Positions 17,351-26,524 of a stretch of DNA of 64,000 bases are shown here, piece after piece. Under the pieces are notes generated by a model. It worked only from the letters and a program-made list of their open reading frames with translations. It searched no databases and was not told where the DNA came from. Where the stretch lies: positions 3,534,001-3,598,000 of the forward strand of contig NC_010397.1 in NCBI RefSeq assembly GCF_000069185.1. The letters are read 5' to 3'. The stretch's first letter is position 1; each line of letters begins with the position of its first letter. Source of the DNA: Mycobacteroides abscessus ATCC 19977. Its GTDB lineage: Bacteria > Actinomycetota > Actinomycetes > Mycobacteriales > Mycobacteriaceae. The translations under genes were made by a program, and so were the position numbers.

Positions 17351-17372
17351 GGGGATACCTAGATGTATCCCC
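17351..17372 (-). promoter_or_regulatory. Hairpin enclosing the stop codon of the whiB7 upstream ORF
   Basis: GGGGATAC and GTATCCCC are perfect 8-base arms around a 6-base loop, and the loop contains the TAG stop of the upstream ORF. A ribosome finishing or stalling near the end of the ORF would cover this stem and change which downstream structure forms. Confidence 0.6.
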
Positions 17373-17571
17373 TATTCACGGACGCGACATTCGCGGCTGC
17401 GACGGCGGCGCGGTGCTTAATCGCGGAAGCCGAGCCGGCCATCAACACGGCAGCTACCGCCGGCTTGGCGGCGGCACGCGTCTGGAGCGACGGCGGAGCG
17501 ATCGGCAACACGACAAAGGCACCATGGGCATCACGCCACAAGGTGTCTCCGTAATTGGTGGGTGTGTTCAT
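17359..17571 (-). CDS. Alanine-rich leader ORF (uORF) of whiB7
   Basis: 70 codons from the ATG at 17571. The Shine-Dalgarno stretch GGAAGGAGGAG, 4 bases upstream, is among the strongest in the window. Eighteen residues are Ala, fifteen of them between residues 33 and 63 (RAAAKPAVAAV...RAAVAAANVA). It begins about 65 bases downstream of the predicted transcription start and ends in a hairpin just ahead of the attenuator. In mycobacteria whiB7 is controlled by translation of such an upstream ORF, and induction by alanine shortage has been reported, which fits this composition. It probably works as a sensor, not as a product. Confidence 0.8.
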   Translation of the reverse strand: MNTPTNYGDTLWRDAHGAFVVLPIAPPSLQTRAAAKPAVAAVLMAGSASAIKHRAAVAAANVASVNRGYI

Positions 17572-17642
17572 TTCGCTCCTCCTTCCGTCTACTCGCACGT
17601 GAACAGGTCTTGGTTTGGAATCCTCGCGAATTCCTGAAGCCC

Positions 17643-17680
17643 AGAGTAAAAGGTCACCTATCGGTTGACAAGTTATTTTT
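17643..17680 (-). promoter_or_regulatory. whiB7 promoter of the WhiB7-activated type
   Basis: On the minus strand the order is AAAAATAA (17673-17680), one base, -35 TTGTCA (17666-17671), a 17-base spacer and -10 TACTCT (17643-17648). An AT-rich block directly upstream of the -35 is the known WhiB7 target that its AT-hook reads. The predicted start is near 17636. Confidence 0.8.
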
Positions 17681-17781
17681 GACCTGCGGCGATACTTCAA
17701 AACCAGTTTCGTCGAACTGGCATCTTTTCTCGGTGAGACATGGCCGAAGATCAGCGGTGGCCCACCCTGGCACCGAAATCA

Positions 17782-17822
17782 ACGTTGTGCAGATGCGCAC
17801 TCACACTTTCCCTGCACAACGT
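17782..17822. terminator. Inverted repeat between the hydrolase gene and the whiB7 promoter
   Basis: ACGTTGTGCAG and its exact complement CTGCACAACGT form 11-bp arms separated by 19 bases. It lies 20 bases beyond the stop of the dienelactone hydrolase-like gene and about 100 bases upstream of the whiB7 promoter. It could be a terminator protecting the leader from read-through or an operator; there is no strong T run. Confidence 0.4.
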
Positions 17823-17842
17823 CGATCTAGACATACTGGGCT

Positions 17843-18667
17843 CTACACGGAAGTGAGCAGCCGCGAGCGGAAAAGATCCAACACCTGGTCGAGGGCCGCC
17901 CGTGTGGGCTGCCCGGGCTCATCGATGAGATGTTCGGTCACCACCGAGTGCGGCGGCATCGGCGAACCAGGACGAGCGGACTCACCGGGCAGCTCGATTG
18001 CAATGAACGCGTCCCCCAGTTCGTCGCGCAGGAACTGAAAACGCTCGGCGGGCACCAGTTTGTCGGTGGTGAAGCGCATGCCGATCACCTTGAGCCCCTC
18101 ATGCTGGCAGCGGTGCTTGACCTTGCTCAGGTCCTCCGGAGAGATATCGATGTTGTACCGGGCCTTCTTACTGAGGCCGAACGGTAGCGAGGGCTGCGAC
18201 AGCACCGGTGCGAGCAGCCTGTCGTCTGCCGCCATGGCCAGCGCGTATCCACCGGTGAAACACATGCCGATGGCACCGACCCCCGGGCCGCCGTTGCGCT
18301 CATGTTCGTTCTGCGCCAGCGCCCGCAGCCAGTTGATCACCGACGAGGTCTTCCCCGTCGCCAGCACCGTAAATTCGCGGCTCACGCATCCCCGGAACAT
18401 CGAAGACGCCATGTAGGTGCTGGTACGCAGCCAACCATCGGCCTTCGGGTCGACGCTTTGGCCGGGATTCCCGAAGAGGTGCGGCATGACGGCGGTGCAA
18501 CCGATATCAGCCACCTTGCGCGCGAAGTCGGCGACCCTGGGGCTGATTCCGGGCATCTCGGCGATGACGATCACCGCCGGTCCGCTGCCCTTTCGCAATA
18601 CGATCTTGGTTTCACCCTCGTGAGTGAAGGTGCCTGCTTCGAAATCGCGGAGGTCATCATCGGCCAT
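17843..18667 (-). CDS. Dienelactone hydrolase family protein
   Basis: 274 residues of alpha/beta hydrolase type. The nucleophile motif is GMCFTGG (G-x-C-x-G-G) near residue 134, with Cys as in dienelactone hydrolases. The acid and His are presumably in the C-terminal third (for example PPHSVVTEH). The early segment VIVIAEMPGISPRVADFARKV is also typical. Substrate unknown; these enzymes cleave lactones or small esters. It lies upstream of the whiB7 leader on the same strand and is not in the M. tuberculosis order as I remember it. The start ATG has only a weak ribosome site. Confidence 0.85.
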   Translation of the reverse strand: MADDDLRDFEAGTFTHEGETKIVLRKGSGPAVIVIAEMPGISPRVADFARKVADIGCTAVMPHLFGNPGQSVDPKADGWLRTSTYMASSMFRGCVSREFTVLATGKTSSVINWLRALAQNEHERNGGPGVGAIGMCFTGGYALAMAADDRLLAPVLSQPSLPFGLSKKARYNIDISPEDLSKVKHRCQHEGLKVIGMRFTTDKLVPAERFQFLRDELGDAFIAIELPGESARPGSPMPPHSVVTEHLIDEPGQPTRAALDQVLDLFRSRLLTSV

Positions 18668-18722
18668 GGGCCGAGCCTAGGACGAGATCGCGATCCGCGC
18701 TAGACACGTGTTCAACAAGCGA

Positions 18723-20792
18723 TCACGAGGATCTGGCACGCACCAGACGCAATACGTCGGGGCCGTACTGCTCCAGCTTGCGCGCACCGATCCCGGGAAT
18801 GGCGACCAGAGCGGCATCGTCGCCGGGAAGCAGTTCGGCGATGGCGATCAACGTGTTGTCGGTGAAGACCACGAACGCCGGAACCTTCATTTCCTTGGCC
18901 GTCTTGAGCCGCCAATCCTTCAGTGCGACAAGCAGTTCCTCGTCGATATCGGACGGGCAGCTCTCGCAGCGCCGCAGCAGCACTGCGGCGGGCGTGCTCA
19001 GCGCCGCATTGCAGACACGGCAGCGCGCGCCACCGCCGCGGCGCCTGGGCGTGGCAGAAGCGGGAAGTTGCGCGGTCGGGGCGATTCCGTTGAGGAATCG
19101 TGAATGCTTACGCGACTTACGCCCGCCGGCGGCGCGCGACAGCGCCCAGCTCAAGTTCAAATGCACACGGGCGCGAGTGATTCCCACGTACAGCAGGCGG
19201 CGCTCTTCCTCCACCGGCTCGATATCACCGGCGCGCGACAGTGCATGCGAGATGGGTAGGGTGCCGTCGGCGAGCCCCACCAGGAACACCGCGTCCCATT
19301 CCAGGCCCTTGGCCGCGTGCAGCGACGCCAGCGTCACGCCCTGCACGGTCGGTGGATGGCGCGCCTCGGCGCGTACCCGCAGCTCGCGCACGAGCCCGGG
19401 CAGATCCAGCTCCGGCTGACGAGCACACTCCTCGTCGGCAAGTTCGACAAGTGCCCGCAGCGATTCCCACCGTTCGCGCGCCTGGGTTCCGTGCGGCTCT
19501 TCCTGCGACAATCCCAACGGTTCCAGAATCTCCCGCACCTGTTCTGGCACAGGCATTCCCGCATCCTCACGGCCGGCTGCGCGTTGCAGCGCCACCAACG
19601 CCTGCCGCACCTCCTGCCGCGTGAAGAACCCTTCGCCGCCACGCACTTGAAACGGGATGCCGGCCTCGGTCAGCGCCTCCTCGTACACCTCAGACTGTGC
19701 GTTGATGCGGTACAACACCGCGACCTCGGAGGCGGGGGTTCCGGATTCAATCAGTGCCGCAATGGATTTCGCAACAGACTTGGCCTCTGCCGCCTCGTCG
19801 TCATGCTCGGAAAACCTGGGGGCAGGCCCCTGTGGCCGCTGACCGATCAGTTGCAGCTTGCTGCCGGCCACCCGGCCCTGCGCGGCCGAGATCAACCGAT
19901 TGGCCAGCGAAACCACTTGCGGCGTCGAACGATAGTCGCGTTCCAGACGGACCACCGTCGCATCGGGAAATCTGCGCGAGAAGCCAAGCAGGTACTGCGG
20001 AGTGGCACCGGTGAACGAGTAGATGGTCTGGTTGGCGTCGCCCACTACCGTCACGTCATCGCGCGGCCCCAGCCACGCGTCGAGCACCCGCTGCTGCAGC
20101 GGGGTCACGTCCTGGTACTCGTCGACGACGAAACAGCGATAACGGTCCCGGAACTCCTCGGCGACGGCTGCCGAGTTCTCGATGGCGGCCGCGGTATGAA
20201 GCAGCAGGTCGTCGAAGTCGAGAAGGGTGGACCCATCGGGCCGGGCCTTGAGTTTTTCGTAGCCCGCGTAGACCTTGGCCACCTGTTCGGCCGGCACCGG
20301 CGCGTCCCTGCCGAACTTGGCGGCGGCGGCCGGATATGTCTCCGGGCTGATCAAAGACGCCTTGGCCCACTCGATTTCACCGGCGAGGTCACGCACGGTG
20401 TCGGTGGTGGTGCTCACCTTGGCGCGGTTCGCGGCCTGCGCGACGAGGGTGAACTTGCTGTCGATCAGCTCCCAGCGGGTATCGCCGACCAACTGCGGCC
20501 AGAAATACCGGAGCTGCCGTAGACCGGCCGCGTGAAATGTGACGGCCTGCGCGGATCCGACACCCAGGTCACGCAGCCGACCCCGCATCTCCCCCGCCGC
20601 CCGCTGGGTGAAGGTGACAGCCAGAATCTGGCCCGCGGCGACATGGCCGGATGCGACCAAATAGGCGATGCGATGGGTAATTGTGCGCGTCTTGCCTGTT
20701 CCGGCCCCAGCGAGCACGCAGACGGGGCCGCGCGGAGCGGTGACGGCGGCACGCTGCTCGTCATCGAGACCATCGAGAAGAGAGCGCGCCAC
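18723..20792 (-). CDS. uvrD2: UvrD-like DNA helicase with HRDC domain, UvrD2
   Basis: 689 residues from a GTG at 20792. The superfamily 1A helicase motifs are present: [17 protein letters not shown] (Walker A, near 30), VDEYQDV (motif II), [13 protein letters not shown] (motif III), LERDYRST (motif IV) and [13 protein letters not shown] (motif V). A tetracysteine patch (CRVC and CESC) lies near residues 590-615 and an HRDC domain forms the last 80 residues. Mycobacterial UvrD2 is reported to be essential. It is divergent from the mycoredoxin gene. Confidence 0.95.
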   Translation of the reverse strand: MARSLLDGLDDEQRAAVTAPRGPVCVLAGAGTGKTRTITHRIAYLVASGHVAAGQILAVTFTQRAAGEMRGRLRDLGVGSAQAVTFHAAGLRQLRYFWPQLVGDTRWELIDSKFTLVAQAANRAKVSTTTDTVRDLAGEIEWAKASLISPETYPAAAAKFGRDAPVPAEQVAKVYAGYEKLKARPDGSTLLDFDDLLLHTAAAIENSAAVAEEFRDRYRCFVVDEYQDVTPLQQRVLDAWLGPRDDVTVVGDANQTIYSFTGATPQYLLGFSRRFPDATVVRLERDYRSTPQVVSLANRLISAAQGRVAGSKLQLIGQRPQGPAPRFSEHDDEAAEAKSVAKSIAALIESGTPASEVAVLYRINAQSEVYEEALTEAGIPFQVRGGEGFFTRQEVRQALVALQRAAGREDAGMPVPEQVREILEPLGLSQEEPHGTQARERWESLRALVELADEECARQPELDLPGLVRELRVRAEARHPPTVQGVTLASLHAAKGLEWDAVFLVGLADGTLPISHALSRAGDIEPVEEERRLLYVGITRARVHLNLSWALSRAAGGRKSRKHSRFLNGIAPTAQLPASATPRRRGGGARCRVCNAALSTPAAVLLRRCESCPSDIDEELLVALKDWRLKTAKEMKVPAFVVFTDNTLIAIAELLPGDDAALVAIPGIGARKLEQYGPDVLRLVRARSS

Positions 20793-20883
20793 CCAGCCAT
20801 CCTCTCAGCAACGGCCGACAACACACCGCCCCCACCCCGCTGTTGACAGATCTCACACCCCCGGCGGAACACCCCCTCGGGGT

Positions 20884-21156
20884 ATGACGTTGAATGCCAA
20901 TGTGACTACAGCGAGCGATACCGGCCTCATCATGTACTCCACCACCTGGTGCGGATACTGCCGTCGGCTTGAAACGCAACTGAAGGCGGCCGGCATCGAC
21001 TACACCAAGGTCGACATCGAACAAGACCCGGCCGCAGCCGAATACGTCAGTGGAGTCAACGGAGGCAACCAGACGGTGCCGACCGTCAAGTTCCCGGATG
21101 GCAGCGCGCTGACCAATCCGTCGCTGGCCCAGGTGAAGGCCAAGCTCGGCCTCTAA
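20884..21156 (+). CDS. mrx1: Mycoredoxin-1 (glutaredoxin-like)
   Basis: 90 residues from the ATG at 20884. A glutaredoxin fold with the active site WCGYC near residues 22-26 and the cis-Pro segment TVPTVKF near 65. Mycoredoxin reduces mixed disulfides with mycothiol, the actinobacterial replacement for glutathione. The frame extends upstream but that part is antisense to uvrD2 and not conserved in type. It is followed by the convergent nudC gene after only 7 bases. Confidence 0.92.
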   Translation: MTLNANVTTASDTGLIMYSTTWCGYCRRLETQLKAAGIDYTKVDIEQDPAAAEYVSGVNGGNQTVPTVKFPDGSALTNPSLAQVKAKLGL

Positions 21157-21163
21157 TCGTTGG

Positions 21164-22096
21164 CTACGGTCTTCCCGCAGGCGGCTCCTCGCCGGCATAC
21201 GCCCAGGACTCCACGATCTCCCGGGCGATGGAGATCGACCCCGGCAACATCAGCCGTGAGTCGGACGCAGTGGTCCAATCCCCCGCTTCCAGGGCGGAGC
21301 GCACCTCCGCACGGGTGAACCAGTCTGCCTCGGCAATTTCGCCGTCATTGAACGCGAAGGGCTGCGAGGGATCGCCGATCGCATGGAAGCCCAGCATGAT
21401 CGACCGCGGGAAAGGCCACGGCTGGCTACCCAGATACTGCACATCGGTGACAGTGAGGCCGACTTCCTCAGCCACCTCGCGGGCCACGCATGCTTCCAGT
21501 GATTCGCCCGCCTCGACGAATCCGGCAAGCAGCGAGAACATCCGCTCCGGCCAGAACTTCTGACGGCCGAGCACCGCGCGATCGCCGCCGTCATGCACCA
21601 GACAGATGATGGCCGGATCAGTGCGGGGAAATTCTTCTTGCCCCGTGGCCGAGTTGACCCGAACCCAACCACCCTTGGCCGGAATGGTCGGCGATCCGTC
21701 GACGGGGCTATAACCGGCGTTGTCATGCCAGGCCAGCATGGCCATGGCGGTGGCCAGCAGCGCTGCGCTGGTGTCGTCGAACAACTGACCGGAGCGGCGC
21801 AGGTCCAGCAGCGGCGCGCTGTCCTCGTCGAGGTCGGCGCGCACCGCCCATACGTGACGGCCGCCCGGGATCCGTCCGAGGAACACGGCGTGCTCGGGCG
21901 GCTGATCGCCGATGCGGGCGGCGTCTTCGATCACCACCTGCCCGTCGACGATGTTCACCCGGCCACGCACATCCAGGGTGATCAGGCCCGCCTCGGCCCA
22001 GCCCTTGGCCAATTCCTCAGGGTTTGAACGCAGTTCATCGGCACGGTCCAGCCCGACGCGCGACAGCAAGGGAATGTTGCGAAGGCGGAAGGTCAT
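21164..22096 (-). CDS. nudC: NADH pyrophosphatase / RNA decapping Nudix enzyme NudC
   Basis: 310 residues. The Nudix box GFVEAGESLEACVAREVAEEVGL lies near residues 190-212 and is followed after about 14 residues by SQPWPFPRS, the NADH pyrophosphatase signature. The N-terminal domain is present, but the four cysteines of the zinc ribbon seen in E. coli NudC are absent; the region around HDNAGYSPVDGSP has none, which I believe is shared by mycobacterial members. It hydrolyses NAD(H) and NAD caps on RNA. One base separates its start from the stop of the upstream channel gene, so the two are co-transcribed. Confidence 0.93.
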   Translation of the reverse strand: MTFRLRNIPLLSRVGLDRADELRSNPEELAKGWAEAGLITLDVRGRVNIVDGQVVIEDAARIGDQPPEHAVFLGRIPGGRHVWAVRADLDEDSAPLLDLRRSGQLFDDTSAALLATAMAMLAWHDNAGYSPVDGSPTIPAKGGWVRVNSATGQEEFPRTDPAIICLVHDGGDRAVLGRQKFWPERMFSLLAGFVEAGESLEACVAREVAEEVGLTVTDVQYLGSQPWPFPRSIMLGFHAIGDPSQPFAFNDGEIAEADWFTRAEVRSALEAGDWTTASDSRLMLPGSISIAREIVESWAYAGEEPPAGRP

Positions 22097-22097
22097 A

Positions 22098-23183
22098 TCA
22101 GGCTCCGGCGTTGCGGACGTAGAGCAGGCGGTCGGTTGCCTCGATGGAATCTACCTCGGGGGCGTCGACCCGGTGCAGGATGCCGTCGCGCACCACCCCC
22201 AGCACGATGTCGGACAGATGGCGCGGTGAGCCGCCGACCTCGCTGCGCTCCACCTCGCGTTCCGCGATCGCGAATCCCGCCTCCGGAGTCAGCAAGTCCT
22301 CGATCATCTCGACGACCCGCGGTGTCGTAGTGGCGATGCCGAGAAGCCGACCCGCGGTTTCGGAGGACACCACGACCGAGTCGGCACCGGACTGGCGCAG
22401 CAGATGCACATTCTCCGCCTCGCGGATCGCGGCAACGATCTTGGCGTTGGGAGCCAGTTCGCGGGCGGTAAGTGTGACGAGCACCGAGGTGTCATCCCGG
22501 TTCGCGGCCACGATGATCGACTTGGCGTTCTGCACCCCAGCCAGGCGCAGCACATCAGATTTGGTGGCGCTGCCACGCACGGTCACCAAGTCGGCGGCGG
22601 CCGCAGCGTCCAGGGCCATCTGGTCTTCGTCAACGACCACGATTTCGGACGGGGCGGCGCCGTCGGAGAGCATCGCCTGCACGGCGGTCTTCCCCTTGGT
22701 GCCGTATCCGACGACAACGGTGTGGTTGCGCACGCGGGCCCTCCATCGCTGGATCTTCAGTGCTTGACGTGAACGTTCGGTGAGCGCTTCCACCGTGGTA
22801 CCGACCAGGACAATCAGGAACAGCAGGCGCAGCGGCGTGATCACAAGGATGTTCACCAGCCGCGCACCCTCGGTATATGGGGTGATATCGCCATAGCCGG
22901 TGGTCGAGAGCGACACGGTGGCGTAGTAGAAACAGTCCAGGAAGCTGAGCGGATCGCTCTCCTCCGGCGTCGATGCGACATCGCGATAGCCACTGCGATC
23001 CGCGTACACCACGAGCACGGCGGCGAAGAGTGTCCCGACCGCGATCAGGATGCGCTTGCCGATGGCCCGCCATGGGCTGGCCGCGTTTTCGGGGATGCGC
23101 AGCACACCGACCAACGCGTGGTCTGGCTGTGCTGTCAGCGCCTGATCAATACCGCGAAACCGCTGGCGGAGCTTACCTGCCAT
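22098..23183 (-). CDS. Potassium channel with cytoplasmic TrkA-N (RCK) domain, Rv3200c type
   Basis: 361 residues. There are two membrane helices (about 30-50 and 105-125) with the selectivity filter STTGYGDITP between them. An RCK domain follows with the Rossmann motif VVVGYGTKGKTAVQ near 155 and a TrkA-C-like end. It forms a ligand-gated K+ channel subunit of MthK architecture. It is directly upstream of nudC with a 1-base gap. The pairing with an NAD-hydrolysing enzyme is notable because RCK domains often bind NAD(H) or nucleotides, but a functional link is only inference. Confidence 0.92.
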   Translation of the reverse strand: MAGKLRQRFRGIDQALTAQPDHALVGVLRIPENAASPWRAIGKRILIAVGTLFAAVLVVYADRSGYRDVASTPEESDPLSFLDCFYYATVSLSTTGYGDITPYTEGARLVNILVITPLRLLFLIVLVGTTVEALTERSRQALKIQRWRARVRNHTVVVGYGTKGKTAVQAMLSDGAAPSEIVVVDEDQMALDAAAAADLVTVRGSATKSDVLRLAGVQNAKSIIVAANRDDTSVLVTLTARELAPNAKIVAAIREAENVHLLRQSGADSVVVSSETAGRLLGIATTTPRVVEMIEDLLTPEAGFAIAEREVERSEVGGSPRHLSDIVLGVVRDGILHRVDAPEVDSIEATDRLLYVRNAGA

Positions 23184-23287
23184 ATGCCGATCGCGTCCGA
23201 GTCACCGGTTGCACGGGTGTCAATCTACTCATAGGGCGGCCGGGCTTCGCGTTGGCCAGCGAGATAGCCGGGAAGTCCGAGCGAATA

Positions 23288-26200
23288 TCAATCCCGGGTC
23301 AGCTCCGCGAGCTCCTCCGCGTGCGGCAAATCGGGCAGCTCTGTGGGCGCCACCGTACGACCCGAGCGCACGTAATGGAACACGGCACGCACCCGCGCGG
23401 GATCGATTTCCCGTAACGACGCCCACGCGCGCCGGTACACGGCCAGCTGCAGCGCGGCGGCCTTCATCTCATCACCCGCCGGCTCGTGACCCGTCTTCCA
23501 GTCCACGACCGTCCACGTGTCCTCGGCGCTGTCGGGTCCGAACACGGCGTCGATGCGACCACGCACGACGATCCCCGCCACCGAAATCTCGAACGGCACC
23601 TCAACCTCTACCGGGGTTCGGTCGGCCCATTCGGACTCCAGGAACGCCGACTGCAGCGCCGCCAGGTCCTCGGCGTCCTCGAAACTTCCGTAGCCGTCGC
23701 CAGGCAAGTCTTCGAAATCGATGAGCCGCACCGACCCGTAGTGACGCTGCACCCAGGAGTGGAACGCGGTGCCCCGACGAGCGTCCAGGTCCGGACGGGT
23801 GGGGCGCGGGCGAGCCAGCCTGCGGGCCAGGGCCTGCGGATCCTGCCGCAGCTCCACCAAACTGGTCACCGAAAGGTGCTGAGGAAGGGTCATTTCCGGG
23901 CGGCGATGGCCCTGCTCGCGTTCCCGTAGCAGCGCGTCGACATCGGCCTCCCAGCCGTCGGTATCGTCATCGTCCTCCATGGTCAGGGCCGCCCCGTCGG
24001 CGAGCGCTGCGCGCACCAGCCGGGCGCCGGCCTCAATGTCATCGCGTCTGCCCGCGAGCGGGTCAGCGGGCCACTGTGCTTCGACGGTCTGATCGAGCAT
24101 GGGATTGCGCTCGCCCGCTGGCGGCTCGGGGGCCCACCGTTCGACGGTTCCGCACGGAACGCCTTCGGCGGCAGCGGACTCAATGACATCGCGTAGTTCG
24201 ACCAGAAAGTCCGACGGCCCCTTCGGTTTGAGCCCGGTCTGACCCCAATGGTGCCCCGAGACGAAAAGCTGCTCAGCGCAACGGGTAACCGCCACGTACA
24301 ACAGCCGCCGCTCCTCGTCGATCCGGCGCGTGGCCAGGCTGTCCTTATGCCGGGCGATGGCGTCGGCGAGCTGTTTGCGATTGGTGATGCCCTCGGTGTC
24401 CAGCTGGGGCACCCCGAATTGATCTCCCTGGCTGGCGCGATCACCGCGGACCAGCGGGGGCAGTTCCGTGGCGCTGGTCAGCCAGGTCGGTGCGGCCACT
24501 CCGGACGGGAACACCCCGGCGCTCAGATGCGGGACGGCCACCACATCCCATTCCAGCCCCTTGGCCGAATGCACGGTCAGAATCTGCACCCGGCCCGGGC
24601 TTGCGGCCACTTCCACAGGCGCGAGGCCTTTTTCGATCTCCCACGCAGCGTCCAGGTATTGCAGGAACGCGGAGACCACCCCGACCGGATCGCTCTGGTC
24701 GGCGGACTCGGCGAATCCCGCCGCAACGTCGGTGAAAGCGCGCAGCTGATCCAGGCCCTCACCGCGTCGCCCTGCGACAAGCTCGACGTCCAAGGCGAGC
24801 ACTCGCTGCACCTCGGCGATCAGGTCGGTGAGCGGCATCCCGAGTCGCGCGCGCAACGCCGACAGTTCCCGTCGCAGTGCGGTCAAGCGCTTCCAGCCCT
24901 CCGGCGAGTATTCATCGGGCGTACCGGGATCGCTGATGGCATCGGCCAGACACGGAATATCGGCTTCCTCTCCCACGTCTGGGCCGACCGCCGGCGCGCC
25001 GCCGCGACCGAATCCCGTCGCCCGCCGCCACAGCACCACCAGATCGTGGGCGCCAAGACGCCACCGGGGTCCGGTCAGCACGCGCAGGGCGGCGGGGCCA
25101 GCGGTCGGGTCGGCGACAAGACGCAGCATAGCCACGGTGTCGGCGACCTCCGGAAGTCCGAGCAGACCGGTAAGTCCGACCACCTCGGCCGGAACACCTT
25201 GGGCGGCAAGAGCCTCGGCCATGGGCGCGGCGTCACTGTTTCGCCTGACCAGCACCGCCGACGACGGAGGGCGGTTCCCCTCGCGATGTGCCTGCTCATA
25301 TACCGCGGCCAGTTGCGTTGCGACCCATTCTCGCTCGGCAGCGATGTCGCCCAACAATGCGCACGCGATACGCCCGGAGGCGGCGTCCGGCCGGGGCAGC
25401 AGCGGCCGGACGGCCACCGAACGCCGACGCGCCTCCTCCGAGACCGAGTTGGCCAGGTGCAGGGCCTCGGGTGGGTTGCGCCAGCTGGTACGCAGTTCCC
25501 TGGTCGGCGCCGGTGATCCATCCGGAAGCGGAAAGTCGGTGGTGAATCGGGGCAGATTGGTCGCCGACGCACCCCGCCAGCCATAGATCGACTGGATGGG
25601 ATCGCCCACGGCGGTCAACGCCAGGTCCGGGTCAACGCCCCGACCGAACAAGGACGACAACAAGATGCGTTGGGCATGCCCCGTGTCCTGGTATTCGTCC
25701 AACAGCACCACTCGGTAGCGCTCTCGCTGAGTCTGTCCGACGATGGGATGATCGGCGGCCAACCGCGCCGACAACGCCATCTGTGCACCGAAATCGAGAA
25801 CACCGCGGGTACGCATCAGCGCAATCAGCTGCTCCACGATCGCCATCAGCTGCGTTCGCTCACGCTGTGTTTCGATCAATCGCAGCAGCCAGGCGCTCGG
25901 CCCACCCTCACGCTGGCGCGGGCCGGGAGGCAGCGTGAGGATCAGCCGCTCGAGCTCATCGTGCGATGACAACAGATCGGTGGTGTTCACCAGATGCTCG
26001 GAAAGCTGCCCCGCCAGCGCCAGCACCTGAGCGGTGACAGCGCCGGGCGTCTTCTCGGTGTCCAGGTCTCCATCGAAATCACAGACCAACCGGAAGGCCA
26101 GCTGCCATAACTGTGTTTCGGTCAGCAGACGCGCATTGGGTTCCATGGGCAGCAGCAGCCCGTGCTCGCGCAACAACGTTCCGGCATAGGCGTGATAGGT

Positions 26201-26524
26201 GGCAATGACGGGATCGGGCTCGTCGGCGGCGACGGGAGCCAGGATCCCGCTTCCCGCCAGCCGGGCGAGCCGAGATCTGACACGGCGCAGCAACTGGGCC
26301 GCGGCCTTGCGGGTGAACGTCAACCCGAGCACCTGACCGGGGGTGGCATAGCCATTCGCCACCAGCCACACCACCCGAGCGGCCATCGTCTCGGTCTTAC
26401 CCGCACCGGCGCCGGCGATCACCACCATCGGGCCGGGAGGTGCCCCGATAACGGCCGCCTGCTCATCGGTGGGTTCGAAAAGCCCCAAAACCCTCGATAG
26501 CTCGGCGGGCGAGTATGCATTCAC
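23288..26524 (-). CDS. adnB: AdnB subunit of the AdnAB helicase-nuclease
   Basis: 1078 residues from the GTG at 26524, which overlaps the adnA stop as GTGA; an ATG at 26581 in the same frame is an alternative. UvrD-type motor: VIAGAGAGKTETMAARV (Walker A), LLDEYQDTGH, VGDPIQSIYGWRGA and VHSAKGLEWDVVAVP. The C-terminal RecB-type nuclease has GTAFHSWVQRHYG, RGRIDAVFG and VVDWKTG with the catalytic Asp and Lys. AdnAB resects double-strand breaks in mycobacteria and AdnB supplies the main motor. It is transcribed after adnA. Confidence 0.93.
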   Translation of the reverse strand: MNAYSPAELSRVLGLFEPTDEQAAVIGAPPGPMVVIAGAGAGKTETMAARVVWLVANGYATPGQVLGLTFTRKAAAQLLRRVRSRLARLAGSGILAPVAADEPDPVIATYHAYAGTLLREHGLLLPMEPNARLLTETQLWQLAFRLVCDFDGDLDTEKTPGAVTAQVLALAGQLSEHLVNTTDLLSSHDELERLILTLPPGPRQREGGPSAWLLRLIETQRERTQLMAIVEQLIALMRTRGVLDFGAQMALSARLAADHPIVGQTQRERYRVVLLDEYQDTGHAQRILLSSLFGRGVDPDLALTAVGDPIQSIYGWRGASATNLPRFTTDFPLPDGSPAPTRELRTSWRNPPEALHLANSVSEEARRRSVAVRPLLPRPDAASGRIACALLGDIAAEREWVATQLAAVYEQAHREGNRPPSSAVLVRRNSDAAPMAEALAAQGVPAEVVGLTGLLGLPEVADTVAMLRLVADPTAGPAALRVLTGPRWRLGAHDLVVLWRRATGFGRGGAPAVGPDVGEEADIPCLADAISDPGTPDEYSPEGWKRLTALRRELSALRARLGMPLTDLIAEVQRVLALDVELVAGRRGEGLDQLRAFTDVAAGFAESADQSDPVGVVSAFLQYLDAAWEIEKGLAPVEVAASPGRVQILTVHSAKGLEWDVVAVPHLSAGVFPSGVAAPTWLTSATELPPLVRGDRASQGDQFGVPQLDTEGITNRKQLADAIARHKDSLATRRIDEERRLLYVAVTRCAEQLFVSGHHWGQTGLKPKGPSDFLVELRDVIESAAAEGVPCGTVERWAPEPPAGERNPMLDQTVEAQWPADPLAGRRDDIEAGARLVRAALADGAALTMEDDDDTDGWEADVDALLREREQGHRRPEMTLPQHLSVTSLVELRQDPQALARRLARPRPTRPDLDARRGTAFHSWVQRHYGSVRLIDFEDLPGDGYGSFEDAEDLAALQSAFLESEWADRTPVEVEVPFEISVAGIVVRGRIDAVFGPDSAEDTWTVVDWKTGHEPAGDEMKAAALQLAVYRRAWASLREIDPARVRAVFHYVRSGRTVAPTELPDLPHAEELAELTRD

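Noticed and set aside
19317..20522. Plus-strand open frame of 401 codons
   Set aside because: Fully antisense to uvrD2, whose motifs are clear.
24248..25516. Plus-strand open frame of 422 codons
   Set aside because: Antisense to adnB; His/Arg/Gln-rich shadow sequence.
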